Positions 23,626 through 34,337 of a stretch of DNA of 64,000 bases are shown in pieces. The first letter of the stretch is position 1. Every line of letters starts with the position of its first letter. The position numbers and the translations under genes are program-made. Below the pieces are notes generated by a model, which was not told the DNA's origin, ran no database searches, and saw only the letters and a list, made by a program, of their open reading frames with translations. This DNA is from Cyclina sinensis (Eukaryota > Mollusca > Bivalvia > Venerida > Veneridae): assembly GCA_012932295.1 (NCBI GenBank), contig JAAONU010000001.1:2232001-2296000 (forward strand), written 5' to 3'.

Positions 23626-24820
23626 TTTTTGTTTTGTTCTTTATGCCCCTGGAGGGAGCATGTTGTTTTTGGTCTGTCTAGCTGTCTGTTTTTGTCACAG
23701 TTTTATTTTTTCACTTTGTCTTTGTTTTTGTTTTTCTCAGTACTTCTTTTTTTTTTTGGTTAATTGAAAAGTTGTTGTTGTTGTAGGTTCTGAAAATTTA
23801 CGAGATGTTCAGTTGTTGCAAACGTTTTTATTTTTGATAAATATAGCAACAGTATGATAAGGTTCCTAAGAGCAGTCCCCTTATATACTGTGTTGTTGCT
23901 ACAACAGTGTCCATGACACCCCAACAATTTAAATGGCACATCAAAACATATTTTTACTTGTAAAAACCTGCAAAAAACTAATTCTTTGCATTACAAAAAT
24001 TGATGTACTATAGGCAGTTCTTAAATTTAAAAAATACCAAACAGTGATTAGTAACTAAAGTCTTGATATTGAAAAATGGCTTTAAACAGATTTTCCTGAA
24101 AAGGTGTTAGTTTTGTATTCAAGATCAATCAACATACAGGTAAGGCAGGTATTGGATTAACAATGATAATCTTTAATTTTATTTTAATCATACCAAACTA
24201 GTTACAACAAGCATTGGTTATTTTATACAACAACATAAAAATCAAATACATACTGTTATAGACAAAAATATTTTCATCTTAATTAAAGAGAGACCAAAAA
24301 ACAAATATGAAATCAGTAATAAATTTTAAAGAAAACAAACAAAATTATGAAATATCAAATCGGTGACAAAAACCTTGTCACATTTTTCACAGAACTTTAA
24401 CCTTGACCATAACGCAGAAGTCTTTCAACCTACAGCCTCCAAACCACAAGTTCATGCACCTTGATGAGCTGTACCCGCCAGACCCACTTAGAGGTCACGA
24501 CGTCAAAGGTCACCACCAGACCCATTTAGATGTCACGACATCAAATGTAAACACCCCACCCCCATTCATTCTAACATAGCCTAGGGGTTTCTTTTTTCTT
24601 CTTCAAATTTTAATATAACTGAAAACTATGTCAGCTAGTGCTAGAGACCACTTTAATTACTGGAAGTGATCAAAATATCAGACAATGGAATGTACTGTAA
24701 ACACGTTTATACGCTGCATGTAAAATACGCCTTTGATCTGGCCTCAAAATCTGCTTGCATTGGAATTTAATATGTACTAAAAAAATTTTGGAAATTGACA
24801 TAGTTTTGGTGATAATTTCA
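23626..24820. other. Intergenic; start of a TATGCCCC-type repeat only
   Basis: At 23640-23720 'tatgcccctggagggagcat' resembles the head of the family seen whole at 43017-44325, but no array or tail follows. At 24440-24545 a short duplicated 'cagacccacttagaggtcacgacgtc' motif occurs twice. No gene seen. Confidence 0.4.
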
Positions 24821-25265
24821 TTCTGGAAGGGTGTTTGTGTGGGCGTTAGTGCTTGTGTCCATCCTGATATGCTTGTCTGGGCCATAACTTCTCCATGCAT
24901 GGAAGAATTTTTAATTATCTTGGCACTACTGTTCACCTTGATGAGATAGCATGTTATGTGCAAGGCCCAGGTTCGTAGCTCAAAGGTCAAGGTCACAGTG
25001 ACAGCTTAAAGTTAAAAAATGTGGAAAGAAGAATTTGAAAATACCTACCTATCTGTGATGAGATGATGTATCGCGTGCAAGACCCAGGTTTTAAGGTCAA
25101 GGTCACATTGACAGCTAAAAGTCCTGGCCATAACTTCTCCATACATGGAAGAATTATAATATAAATACTTTGGCTCTTTTATTCACGTTGACAAGACAGT
25201 GTGTTGCGTGCAAGACCCAGGTTCATAGCTAAAAGGTCAAGGTCATAGTAACAGCTTAAAGGTGG
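24820..25265 (+). repeat. Tandem array of ~165-bp units, first segment
   Basis: Units contain 'ggccataacttctccatacatgg', 'caccttgatgaga', 'gcaagacccaggttc' and AAAGGTCAAGGTCAC. The same array resumes at 28805-29550 and 30253-30400, so the DNA between is inserted or nested. Confidence 0.7.
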
Positions 25266-25539
25266 AAAATGCGGACTGTTTTGCTTATACAGACTATAAC
25301 TTCTCCATACATGGATATGTTTATAGCAAACACGGTTATAAGAAATTATTGCTTATAAGAAACTCATATTTTAGTTCCAATTTAGAAAAAACAAAACACA
25401 GAAAATTGCACGGTAACAATGGACTCCAAAGTATGGACTACCTGAAAATAAATCCCGTATTTTTTACTTTCATTTTCATCGGCCAGGATTAAAAGGCGGT
25501 TAATGTATTTGCTGCTATTTCAACATTCGGAATACCGCG

Positions 25540-25620
25540 AGCGACTTCAATAGGTCACCTCGGAAATCAAACTCCGCGCACCGGTTACGCTACGCTCAGT
25601 AACCACTGCTTCACACGAAT
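25540..25620 (-). repeat. tRNA-like SINE head fragment
   Basis: On the minus strand CAGTGGTTACTGAGCGTAG (A-box-like) is followed by CGGAGTTTGATTTCC (B-box-like). Too degenerate for a tRNA gene. Confidence 0.45.
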
Positions 25621-25656
25621 CAAGTGATGATGGTCTTATCACATGATTGTGTCACG

Positions 25657-25824
25657 ATGGCGGATACGCCAAAGAAACCATTAAAAAATTGTTTTATCTG
25701 TGATAAACAGCGACACTATAATTTGAGCTCTGGTATCAAGTCTGCTGATATGATTGACAAAATTTCATTTCTGTTAAAAAAGAACTTTAGTACAGTAGTG
25801 GAGGCAAACTGGTTACTTGAATGA
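25657..25824 (+). CDS. Hypothetical 55-residue frame, possible first exon
   Basis: Starts at an ATG in good context (CACGATGG). The peptide begins MADTPKKPLKNCFICDK and has a CxxC pair followed by a basic, hydrophobic stretch (IDKISFLLKKNF). This looks more protein-like than neighbouring frames and resembles the start of a zinc-binding N-terminal domain, but I do not recognise the family. It ends at TGA without a convincing donor. It could be a fragment of an old mobile-element gene. Confidence 0.2.
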   Translation: MADTPKKPLKNCFICDKQRHYNLSSGIKSADMIDKISFLLKKNFSTVVEANWLLE

Positions 25825-26602
25825 TTTCTTTTTCAAAAGCGGTCACATTGTTTTGAAATAAACGATGCGATATTAAAAATTATTCTCTTCTAAAGTCTCC
25901 GAAATTATTTTTTATTTGAGTTCACATCTAATACCTTACAGTCTTGAAACATTAGCAAAACCGTGTTTACTTAAAAAAAATCAAAATTGAAAAAAAATCA
26001 TATCGTCAAAAATCTTGACGAAAATGTTGTGACGGCAGATCTAATCCTATAAGGGGAGATCACTGCGTGGAGGATTGATAAATGACATGGTTTGCTATAA
26101 AAACTTCTGATAAAAGGATCTAATTCGCTGTATGCTTACAACGAACTCCGAATATAAGGAACATATTTGAATGTCCCAGTGAGTTCGCTATAAGCAGAGC
26201 TTACTGTACTTTGGCACTTGCGTTCACCTTTATGATATTGTGTGTCATGTAGACCTGCGTCCTTAGCTTGAAGCTCAATGTCACAGCGATATGTTTATTT
26301 ATAAATTTTGTCTGAACAATTACTAGAAGTATAAATGATAGCTACATTGAAACTTCTCACAAAGAAAAAGACAAGTAGAGAAAGTGTACAAGACCGGTAA
26401 CTCTACAAGGCTTAGATTAAGTATCAATTCCCTTAGCAAATTATGTTATCTTCTAGCGCATTTCTTGATTTTTTTTTTAAAAAATGACCATGTTAAAACT
26501 TCACACAGTGGTAAGTGACATTTACCAGAAGTGCTATATTCAAGGTGCTTAATTCTGCAAGTCTATTCCACATTTTCATACCCCCACAGTATGTGGGAGC
26601 TA

Positions 26603-27880
26603 CACTACTCAAATTAATTAAAGGAGCGCAATTTGTTATGGCGTAAATTACCCACCATACTAGATATTCGCTGTAAATATCGTTTGTAGGTATCGACGGT
26701 CAATATCCTCAAGAAACCCGTGCACTTTACAATAAATTTGCAAAGCATGGGTATTTCGTTTTTCTTTTTGTTGTGTAACCCCCGAATAAGATTTAGACTT
26801 GCATGTGTACAGTTCGTTCACGATAGCACATTTGACAAAACGAATGTTTTAGTGCAACATTTTACTGTATCTGCTCTTTTGACAACGGTCCAGGGTGTGC
26901 GACGTCATTTAGCAACTACTGCGGGCGGTGCAGATGATCGAAAATGGATTTACGCAACGTGAGATGGCCACCGTTATAGACGTTTCTCGTAGCGTTGTTG
27001 CCAGGTTGTGGAGTCGTTATCAGGAGACTGGAGAATTCTCAAGAAGACCTGGGCAAGGTCGTCACCACATTACAGCACCTCGTCAGGACCGATATCTGAG
27101 AACTTTGGCCCTCAGAAATCGTCAGTGTACTGCTACTGGCATTGAAATTGACTTCCGGGAAGCTACGTACAGGGGTTCGTGTGTCAACTCAAACTGTCCG
27201 AAATAGTCTTTATAAAGATGGTTTGGGTGCCCGAAGACCTGCCAGAGGACCAATTCTGACTGTAGCTCACGGGAGAGCTCGCTTTGAGTTTGCATGAACA
27301 CGTCACTTGGCAAATGCGCCACTGGCGATCTTTGCTCTTTACAGACGAGAGCGGCTACCATGTTTCGACGTTTGACAGACGTGTGATGGTTTGGCGTCGC
27401 CGAAGAGAGAGGTATGCGGAATGTAACATTTTTCCATATGACAGGTTTGGCGGTGGGTCAGTTATGGTGTGGGCACGGATATCCATTGACGGGCGCACAG
27501 ACCTCTATGTGATTCCAGGAGGTAGTCTGACGCAATAGGTTGCAATAGGTGAAACTTTTCGTTAAGTGCAAGTTAATGCTTGAGCACACACTGCAACTTC
27601 TATGATGATGAAGGAATTAAGGTCATAGACTGGCCAGCGAGGTGTCCTGATCTTACCCATATAGAGCATGTCTGTGACATGCTTTCTCGTAGACTTTCTT
27701 CGCGTCCGAACCCTGTGGAGAACGTCCGTGAGCTTTCTCCTGCTCTTGTAGCAGAATGGGATGCCATACCACAGGATATGATCAGACGTGTCATCAGGAG
27801 CATGCCCAGACTATGCAGATAGTGCCTAAACGCCCGAGGGGATACACTCATTACTGACACTACGAAACGTTTCCAGGCCT
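26603..27880 (+). mobile_element. Second Tc1-type element, right end lost
   Basis: The left end CACTACTCAAATTAATTAAAGG after a TA (26601-26602) is typical of Tc1-type inverted repeats. A broken transposase follows. No matching right inverted repeat was found before the hAT-like sequence begins near 27900, so the right side is truncated. Confidence 0.7.
26890..27822 (+). pseudogene. Tc1-type transposase pseudogene, internally deleted
   Basis: Three frames in order. 26928-27206 has the helix-turn-helix (NGFTQREMATVIDVSRSVV). About 27165-27538 continues from VRVSTQTVRNSLYKDGLGAR, has an in-frame stop, and carries the first catalytic motif (LLFTDESGYHVS) and FGGGSVMVWARIS. 27600-27822 has DWPARCPDLTHIEHVCD with the third catalytic E retained. 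The segment that should carry the second D (QDNARPH-like) is deleted between about 27538 and 27590. It is a different lineage from the copy at 22301-23285. Confidence 0.9.
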
Positions 27881-27899
27881 GAATCTGTTTTTAGTAAAA

Positions 27900-28799
27900 C
27901 GGTAGCTTTTCAATTTACCGGTTAACCTGACGCTGTTACCGGTAAATTTACCGGTTAACCGATAAACAATAAAATATTTTCGTGCCGACTAGTCACAGTT
28001 TATGGTATGTACACTATTAAAGTGAAACCGGAAGTTGACGGGATAGTGTTTACTATTCGGATCTTTATTCGGGCCGAAAGAGTATTGTGATCGCTTAATA
28101 GATACATATGCATTCCCCTCGTATGTAATTTCTTACTGCTTTAAATTAATTTTATAAATGTATGCGATCCTTGTTGGTAATATTAACGTTTTCAGTCTGT
28201 TTTTGTTTTTATCTTTCATTTCGTATAATTACGTACATAGAATAAATAAGAAAAACAATGAAGAGTTTTGTCTTTTAATTTAATTACACAGGCAAGTCTT
28301 ACTGTTGAAAATCAAATTAATACATTAAGACATCACATAAATTGCCACTGCTTCGAAAAACAAACTTGATTTGACGTGTTAATTATTAAGAAATCATCAA
28401 TGGCGATTATCCTTTAATCTCAAGTTAAGTTTTTATTTAGCGAGTAGAAAACAAACAATAGTGTCAGTTAAACTCTTAATTGGCAGCCGCAAACAGGAGG
28501 CGCAATGTTTATATAATTGTTAATCATTACAATGGCAAAAGTGACAAATAAACGAGAGTCATCCTGTGTATAAGTGTGACACGTGTATTGATCTATGCGC
28601 ACCCGGGGTTTATCACAACGACGATCGATAAATACCGTTGTCAGTGCGGCGCGCTTGTTTGGTAGTTTTTACTTTTTAATGTTTATATTTTTAACATTCT
28701 CTCTTCCTTTTGTTTCGGTTAACCTCACCGGAAAATTGTTACCGGTTAACCGATTATTAGGTAGGTTAACCGGTTAACCGGTTAACCTCTTGCATCCCT
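27900..28799 (-). mobile_element. hAT-like remnant with ACCGGTTAACC palindromic ends
   Basis: Repeated ACCGGTTAACC/GGTTAACCGG words cluster at 27918-27965 and 28717-28786. The right end, read inward, is CTAGGGATGCAAGAGG, a typical hAT-style terminus. The left side shows the palindromic words but no TAGGGATGC end, so it is truncated or rearranged. No transposase was recognised inside. Confidence 0.5.
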
Positions 28800-28804
28800 A
28801 GTTT

Positions 28805-29550
28805 TTACAGACATTGCTAGTTCTCCTGACTCAAAGGTCAAGGTCAAAGTCAACTGGCTAACGTTAAAAAATGTTGATTAAAGACATTGTCCTGGCCATA
28901 ACTTCTCCATACATGGAAGGATTTTAAAATACCTTGAAACATTTGTTAGCCTTGATGAGAGGATGTGTCGAGTGTAAGATCTAGGTCCATAATTCAAAGG
29001 TCAAGGTCATTCTCATTGGATAAAGGTCAAAAATGTAAGACATTGCTCAGGCTTTAACGTCTCCTTGTATGGGAGGGTTTAAAAATAGCTTGGCATACTT
29101 GTTCACTTTGATGAAACAGTGTGTAAGGTGTAAGACCCAGGTCAAAAGTTCAAAAGTCAAGGTCACTGTGAAAGTTTAAAAGTTAAGAAATGTTGATTAT
29201 AGACCTTGTCTGGGCCATAACTTCTCCATGTATGGAAGGATTTTAAGATTCCTTGGTATATTTTGTTCACCTTGATGAGACGGAGTGTTACGTATGAGAC
29301 CCACGTCAATTGCTCAAAGGGTCACAGTCACTGAACAAATTTTTAAGAAGTTGATGACAGACATTGTCCGGGCCATAACTACCCTTTACAAGGAAGGATT
29401 TTGAAATACCTTTGCATATTTGTTTATGCAGATGAGACGATGTGCTTTAGGCAAGACATGAGTGTCTAGCACAGAGGTCAAGGTCACAGTGACTTGTCAA
29501 TTTATAGACCTTGTCTAGACCATAATTTCTACATACATGTAAGTATTCTT
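28805..29550 (+). repeat. Tandem array of ~165-bp units, second segment
   Basis: At least four units of the 24820-25265 type ('ggccataacttctccat..tgg', 'caccttgatgaga', AAAGGTCAAGGTCA). Confidence 0.7.
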
Positions 29551-30252
29551 AGCTAACCTGAGCACAGCGCAGGGTTAACTTTAGTGTCATCGAGTGCCCG
29601 TCGTCCATCGTCCACAATTGGTTCGTTAACACTCTAGAGGTTACGTTTTTGACCTAATTATCATGAAACTTCATATGAATGATTGTCTTAATAAGATTTT
29701 TGACAAGTTCGAATATGGGTCATGCCAGACTGAAAAATAGGTCACAAGGCCAAATCAAAGGAAAACATTGTTAATACTAGATGCCACAATTTTTTGTTTA
29801 GATGACATGAAAACTTGTCAGAAAGTTTGTCTTGAATCCATCTAGGTCAATTAAGTTCGATAAAAGTTAATCTTGGTTCAAAAACTAGGTCACAGAGTCA
29901 AAACAGAAAAAAACCTTGTTAACACTCTAGAGACCACATTTCCTTTCCAAATGTCATGAAAATTTGTCAGAATGTTTGTCTTGATGATAATAATGTAGGT
30001 CAGGTTTGAATACATGTCATATCAGGTCTATAAAACTAGGTCATCGGGTCAAAACAGATTTACCTTGTTAACCCTGTAGAGGCCAATGTTTTTGTCCAAA
30101 TGGCACATGAAAACTTGTCAGAATGATCTCTTGGTCAAGTTTCGGTGTGGGTCATCTCGTTTCCTAAATCAGCCTCATCCCATCATGGCAAGAGTTATGG
30201 CCCCTTAGCAATGGGTCGCAGGTGAGCGATTAAGAGCTATAATGGCCCCGTG
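29551..30252 (+). mobile_element. Helentron-like element nested in the tandem array
   Basis: Starts after TT with AGCTAACCTGAGC and ends AGGTGAGCGATTAAGAGC..GGCCCCGTG before TT. Removing it restores an array unit ('catgtaagtattctt' joined to 'aaataccttggcat', as in 'ggaaggattttaaaatacc'). The interior has three or four units like those of 18085-19530. Length is 702 bp. Confidence 0.65.
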
Positions 30253-30400
30253 TTAAATACCTTGGCATGTTTGTTCACCTTGATGAGACTGGTCACAAGG
30301 TACAAAGCTCAAAAGTCAAGGTCACACTCACTGGTCAAAGGTAAAAATGTTGATGATAGACCTTGTCTTGGCAATAATTCTTCATACATGGAAGTCAAGT
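30253..30400 (+). repeat. Tandem array of ~165-bp units, third segment
   Basis: Continuation of the interrupted unit followed by most of one more unit, ending 'cttcatacatggaag'. Confidence 0.6.
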
Positions 30401-31889
30401 ATATGTCACCTTCCTGCTTATTTGCCCTCTTGGTATTTTTTACTTCCTGATACATCATACCATCAAATGAAATAGCATCTTAAGCATGTTTGTTCATTCC
30501 ACTGCATTGCAAGAATTTTGCAATGACCCCTTTAACTTACAAAGCCTTCAGTTCTGTGACCAAGCGCAGTGTGGGTGGCAGGCTTTAGTTTTTTTCCTTT
30601 TGAAAGCGTGTGAGTTGACTAGTGTGCGTCTAGTTTTTCTCTCTTCTTAAATTAATTTTGTCTGAAACTTAACATTAAAACTTAATTAATTAACTTATGT
30701 GAAACTTAAAATATAGATAGATGGCGACAAGGAGAAGTGCATGTGCCCAAGAAGCATAACTCTACCATGTCCCGTTTTTTAGTAATATATCCCCTTTAAA
30801 TATTTACTGTCTAAAATGAATTTTTGTCCGAAGCATAACTTGGACACTATGAGAGGGATTGTCTTGGAACCTGAAATAAAGATCGATGGCAAGAAGCAGA
30901 AATGCAGTCCACGAGAACCGTAATTCAACCTTGTTCTATTTTTGAATTGTCTCCCCTCTAAATTATGCCTCCCATCGAAGATGGTCGGTCGGACGGTCAG
31001 TAGACAGATTGGTTTCTGATCAATATCTAGAGAATCCTTGAATCCACCTTCCTCAGACTTAGTATGTAGATTGGTCATGACTAGTGGATAACCCCTATAG
31101 TTTTTTTTGTAAGGTCATAAGGTCAAAGGTCAAGGTCAGAGTGTCCTTGAACAGCAAATCAGTTTCCAATAAATATCTATAGAACCCTTGGTCCCAGATT
31201 TTTCAATCTTAGTGTATAGGTTGTTCATGACTACTAGATGACCCTTGTAGTTTTTCAGGTCACCAGGTCAAAGGCCAATGTCACAGTGACCTTGAAAAGC
31301 AAAATGGTTTCCGATCAATAACTATAGAATGCTTGGGACCAGGTTCCTCAAAATTGGTATAGCTATGCCTGAAAATTCGTGAACCTACATAGGCCTACTT
31401 TAGTTCAATTTCGGTTGTCGAATGTCAGTTCTATTACTTGACTGTTTTGCCTAATGGATCCAATCGTGTAAATATTCAGGGGATGTAACCACTGCTCGGA
31501 GTATGGGAACAAATGACACCAGCTGAGTTTATTAAAATTCACCCAAGGGCATTTTCGAACATAAGGTTGTACTCAAGAATTATGATATGTATCCATTTAT
31601 CGTATATCACTGGTGAAATATTTCCAGGTTGTAAAGTCTAAAGGTTTCATATTTTCTCCACGAATGAAGTGGTACACGGATAGTACCAGTATCCAACTGC
31701 ACTTTTTTTAAATTTTAAAATAGTCTTAACAGACATCTTTATTAAGATGCGGGGGTAGGGAATCCCATAAGCATTACTAATGTATGTAATTAGTGTGAAC
31801 AGTGATGCTTTTCGACCTATACTACAGTACAGCTACTGCATGTAAAATAATTTATTGCATATATCTAGTTGAGTTTTTTTCTGTTTCAG
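30401..31889. other. Intergenic; short tandem repeat at about 30964-31380
   Basis: A block beginning ATGCCTCCCATCGAAGATGG (30966) contains about three units of roughly 150 bp ('ggtttc.gatcaatatctagaga', 'ttggtcatgactag.ggat.acccctatag'). It resembles the TATGCC family at 43017 in its head only. The promoter or upstream exon of MPG must lie here or further left, but no donor stood out. Confidence 0.45.
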
Positions 31890-31913
31890 GTATTTGATCT
31901 GATAATTATAAGA

Positions 31914-33274
31914 ATGAAGCCTAACCAAAGAAAAAGAAAGACAAATGAAGAAGCGTTAAACTGTTCATCAAAAAAAGGTAAAGTTCCTGGGTCAGCAGAT
32001 TCAGATGCAGAAAGTAAATACTTCAAAGCAGGAAGTTCAAAGAAATCACCAGTAGAATTGAAAAGAGCATTAAATAGAAAAAGAAAAGGTGTCAGTACAA
32101 CTAGTATTCCTGGCTCTAGTGGATCTGAAGGTAATGCTGCAGTCCTTGATGGCGTCGACTCTGTGAGAGTACCAGAAAAGGGAAATGGCTCAAAAATAAC
32201 TGATGTCAGTGAAAGTGTATGCCACAAAAAATCTGATATTAAAGACAAAGCTAAGGTTGCTGATGCAAAGGAACTGGTAGCAACATGTAAGCTGGATTTC
32301 AGGTTCTATGATAGGTCATGTGAAGAGCTTGCAAAAGCTTTACTTGGTCAGGTTATTGTGACAAGACATGAAGGAAAAAGATTAGCAGGTAAAATAGTGG
32401 AAACTGAGGCTTACCTTGGCCCCATAGATAAAGCAGCCCATTCTTACAAAGGGAAAACTGACAGGAATACAGCCATGTTCATGAAGCCAGGCACAGCCTA
32501 TGTCTACAATATTTATGGCATGTATTGTTGTCTGAATATCTCAGCACAAGGTAATTACACATGAAAACACTTTGGTAATTTTTGAGTAAGAAGTTTCAGT
32601 TTTTGAAAAAATGCCCTTGACAGAAAATGCTTCTGTAAGAATACAATGGGTTGTTACCCTCTTAACAGACTGTTAATATGTCAAAATCTCTTCCTGAACA
32701 GCCACAGCTTAAAATCAGGATTTGTTTCTACTTTAATAGTAAATTAAAATGGTATAGTATCACTGTACATTGATATAGATTTTTATTCTTTCAATTCTAA
32801 CATTTTAAGCCTTCAGGCTTCTTCAGATAACTCTTTAACCATTTAACTTTTACAGTCATTTAACTTTTACACTAGCTACCTTTTATTCATAATTTAGGTG
32901 ATGGCTGTGCTGTTCTGATACGCGCATTACAACCTGTTGAAAACCTCGAAGTGATGGATAAACTACGCAGTAAAGGAAAGGAGGGCAAATCATTGCTTAA
33001 AAAGGACGGGAAAGAGTTATGCAACGGCCCCTCTAAACTGTGCCAGGCTTTAGCCATCAAGAAAGATACAGTGAATAAAGAAGATCTGTGCACTTCAGAT
33101 GAAATCTGGCTAGAGAAAGGTGAAATTATAGATGACAGCAAAATTGTTAAGTGTAAGAGGATCAATATAAACTATGCTGAAGAATGGATTGACAAACCTT
33201 TGAGGTTTTATATTCTTGAAAATTTGTTCAGCAGTGTTAGAGATAAAAATGCAGAAAAGGATTTATGTGCTTGA
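31914..33274 (+). CDS. MPG: 3-methyladenine DNA glycosylase (AAG/MPG)
   Basis: A base-excision-repair enzyme that removes alkylated and deaminated purines by flipping the base into its active site. Two coding exons, 31914-32550 and 32898-33274, join at CAAG/GTAATT and TTTAG/GTGATG. The sum is 1014 nt, 337 residues plus TGA. The first ~120 residues are a lysine- and serine-rich, probably disordered and nuclear tail (RKRKT, RKRKG). The conserved domain starts near 126. ETEAYLGP carries the catalytic Glu (E165) and intercalating Tyr (Y167); H176, Y198, Y201 (IYGMY) and N208 (LNIS) match known base-contacting positions of the human enzyme. GPSKLCQAL and KPLRFY in exon 2 are family signatures. The first coding exon begins 24 nt upstream of the ATG at a TTTCAG acceptor (31889), so a non-coding upstream exon exists. 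Convergent with NPRL3. Confidence 0.97.
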
Positions 33275-33557
33275 TACAGAAGTGGTTTTTGTTTCAAGAA
33301 TGTTTGTCTGTGATATATTACTAGCACAAGATTTTAGTAGATTTTATTTTATTAATTAGATTTCATTCAAGCTTTTTAATTATTTTTTATCTTGTCATTT
33401 GGGTACATCCATTCAACTGTCTGACAGGATCTCTATTTTTATCAAGTGCCGAAATGACAGTATTTATCTCCAATGAAAGGGTCATGATAGCCCTTAAGCA
33501 CCCACCTGAGAACAACTGCGAAGAAAGACAAGTGCCATGTAATGTATTTATCATCAA

Positions 33558-33563
33558 AATAAA
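33558..33563 (+). terminator. Candidate poly(A) signal of MPG
   Basis: AATAAA about 284 bp after the TGA stop. It is the first clear AATAAA downstream on this strand. Confidence 0.4.
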
Positions 33564-33689
33564 AAAAGAACTAAACAAGAGGCAGTAATTGAACAATACT
33601 GTTAGGCTGGTCCACTAGGCAATGCCTAAAATCAAATTTCAGGAGTCTCAGCCTTATTTTTAGTCTTCTTATATAAATATATTTATACC

Positions 33690-34337
33690 CCCACAAAAGT
33701 TTAGAGGGGTATATAGGAATGAGCTTGTCCTTCTGTCCATTAGTTGGTCTGTCCTTTCAGGGTCAGTTTCATGGTTTCCAGATGATAACTCTTTAACGAG
33801 GCAATGGATTGTAATAATTTTTGGTACACAGATCATAAAATACAGGTCAAGTACAAATTTGGCTTCAGACCACTAATTGTTCACATCGTTATGGCCCCTT
33901 TTTTCTCCTTTTATTTTACAAAAAAAAAAATAAAATAAAAAAACGGTTTCTAGGTGATAACTCTTAGAGGCAATGCATGTTTGAATTTGGCTACAGACCA
34001 TTAATTTTTTTAACTTAGTTATGTTCCCTTTTCATCTTCAATTTTGCAAAAAAGACAGTTTCCAGATGATAACTTCTTAAAAAGGCGATGGGTTGAAATA
34101 ATTTTTGGTACACAGGTGTAACATCATGAAAGATAGGTGGAGTTGGAATGTGGCTTCAGACCACTAATTTTTCACTACTTATGACGCCTTGTTTTTCTTC
34201 AGTTTTGCACACCACAAAAAACAGTTTCCAGATGATAACTCATTAAAGAAGTGATGCGTTCATGTAATTTTTTGTACATAGGTATAACATCATAAAATAC
34301 ATGTCGTGTCTGAATTTGGCTACAGACCACTATTTTT
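33690..34337 (+). repeat. Tandem repeat of ~175-bp units, left part (interrupted)
   Basis: Units contain 'agatgataactctttaa', 'aatttttggtacacag', 'ggcttcagaccactaatt' and 'ttatggcccc'. The head TATACCCCCACAAAAG (33684) with AGAGGGGTATATAGG is hairpin-like. Interrupted at 34337 and resumed at 37452. Confidence 0.7.

Noticed and set aside
31886..32248. 120-codon minus-strand frame
   Set aside because: Antisense of MPG exon 1, with no motif.
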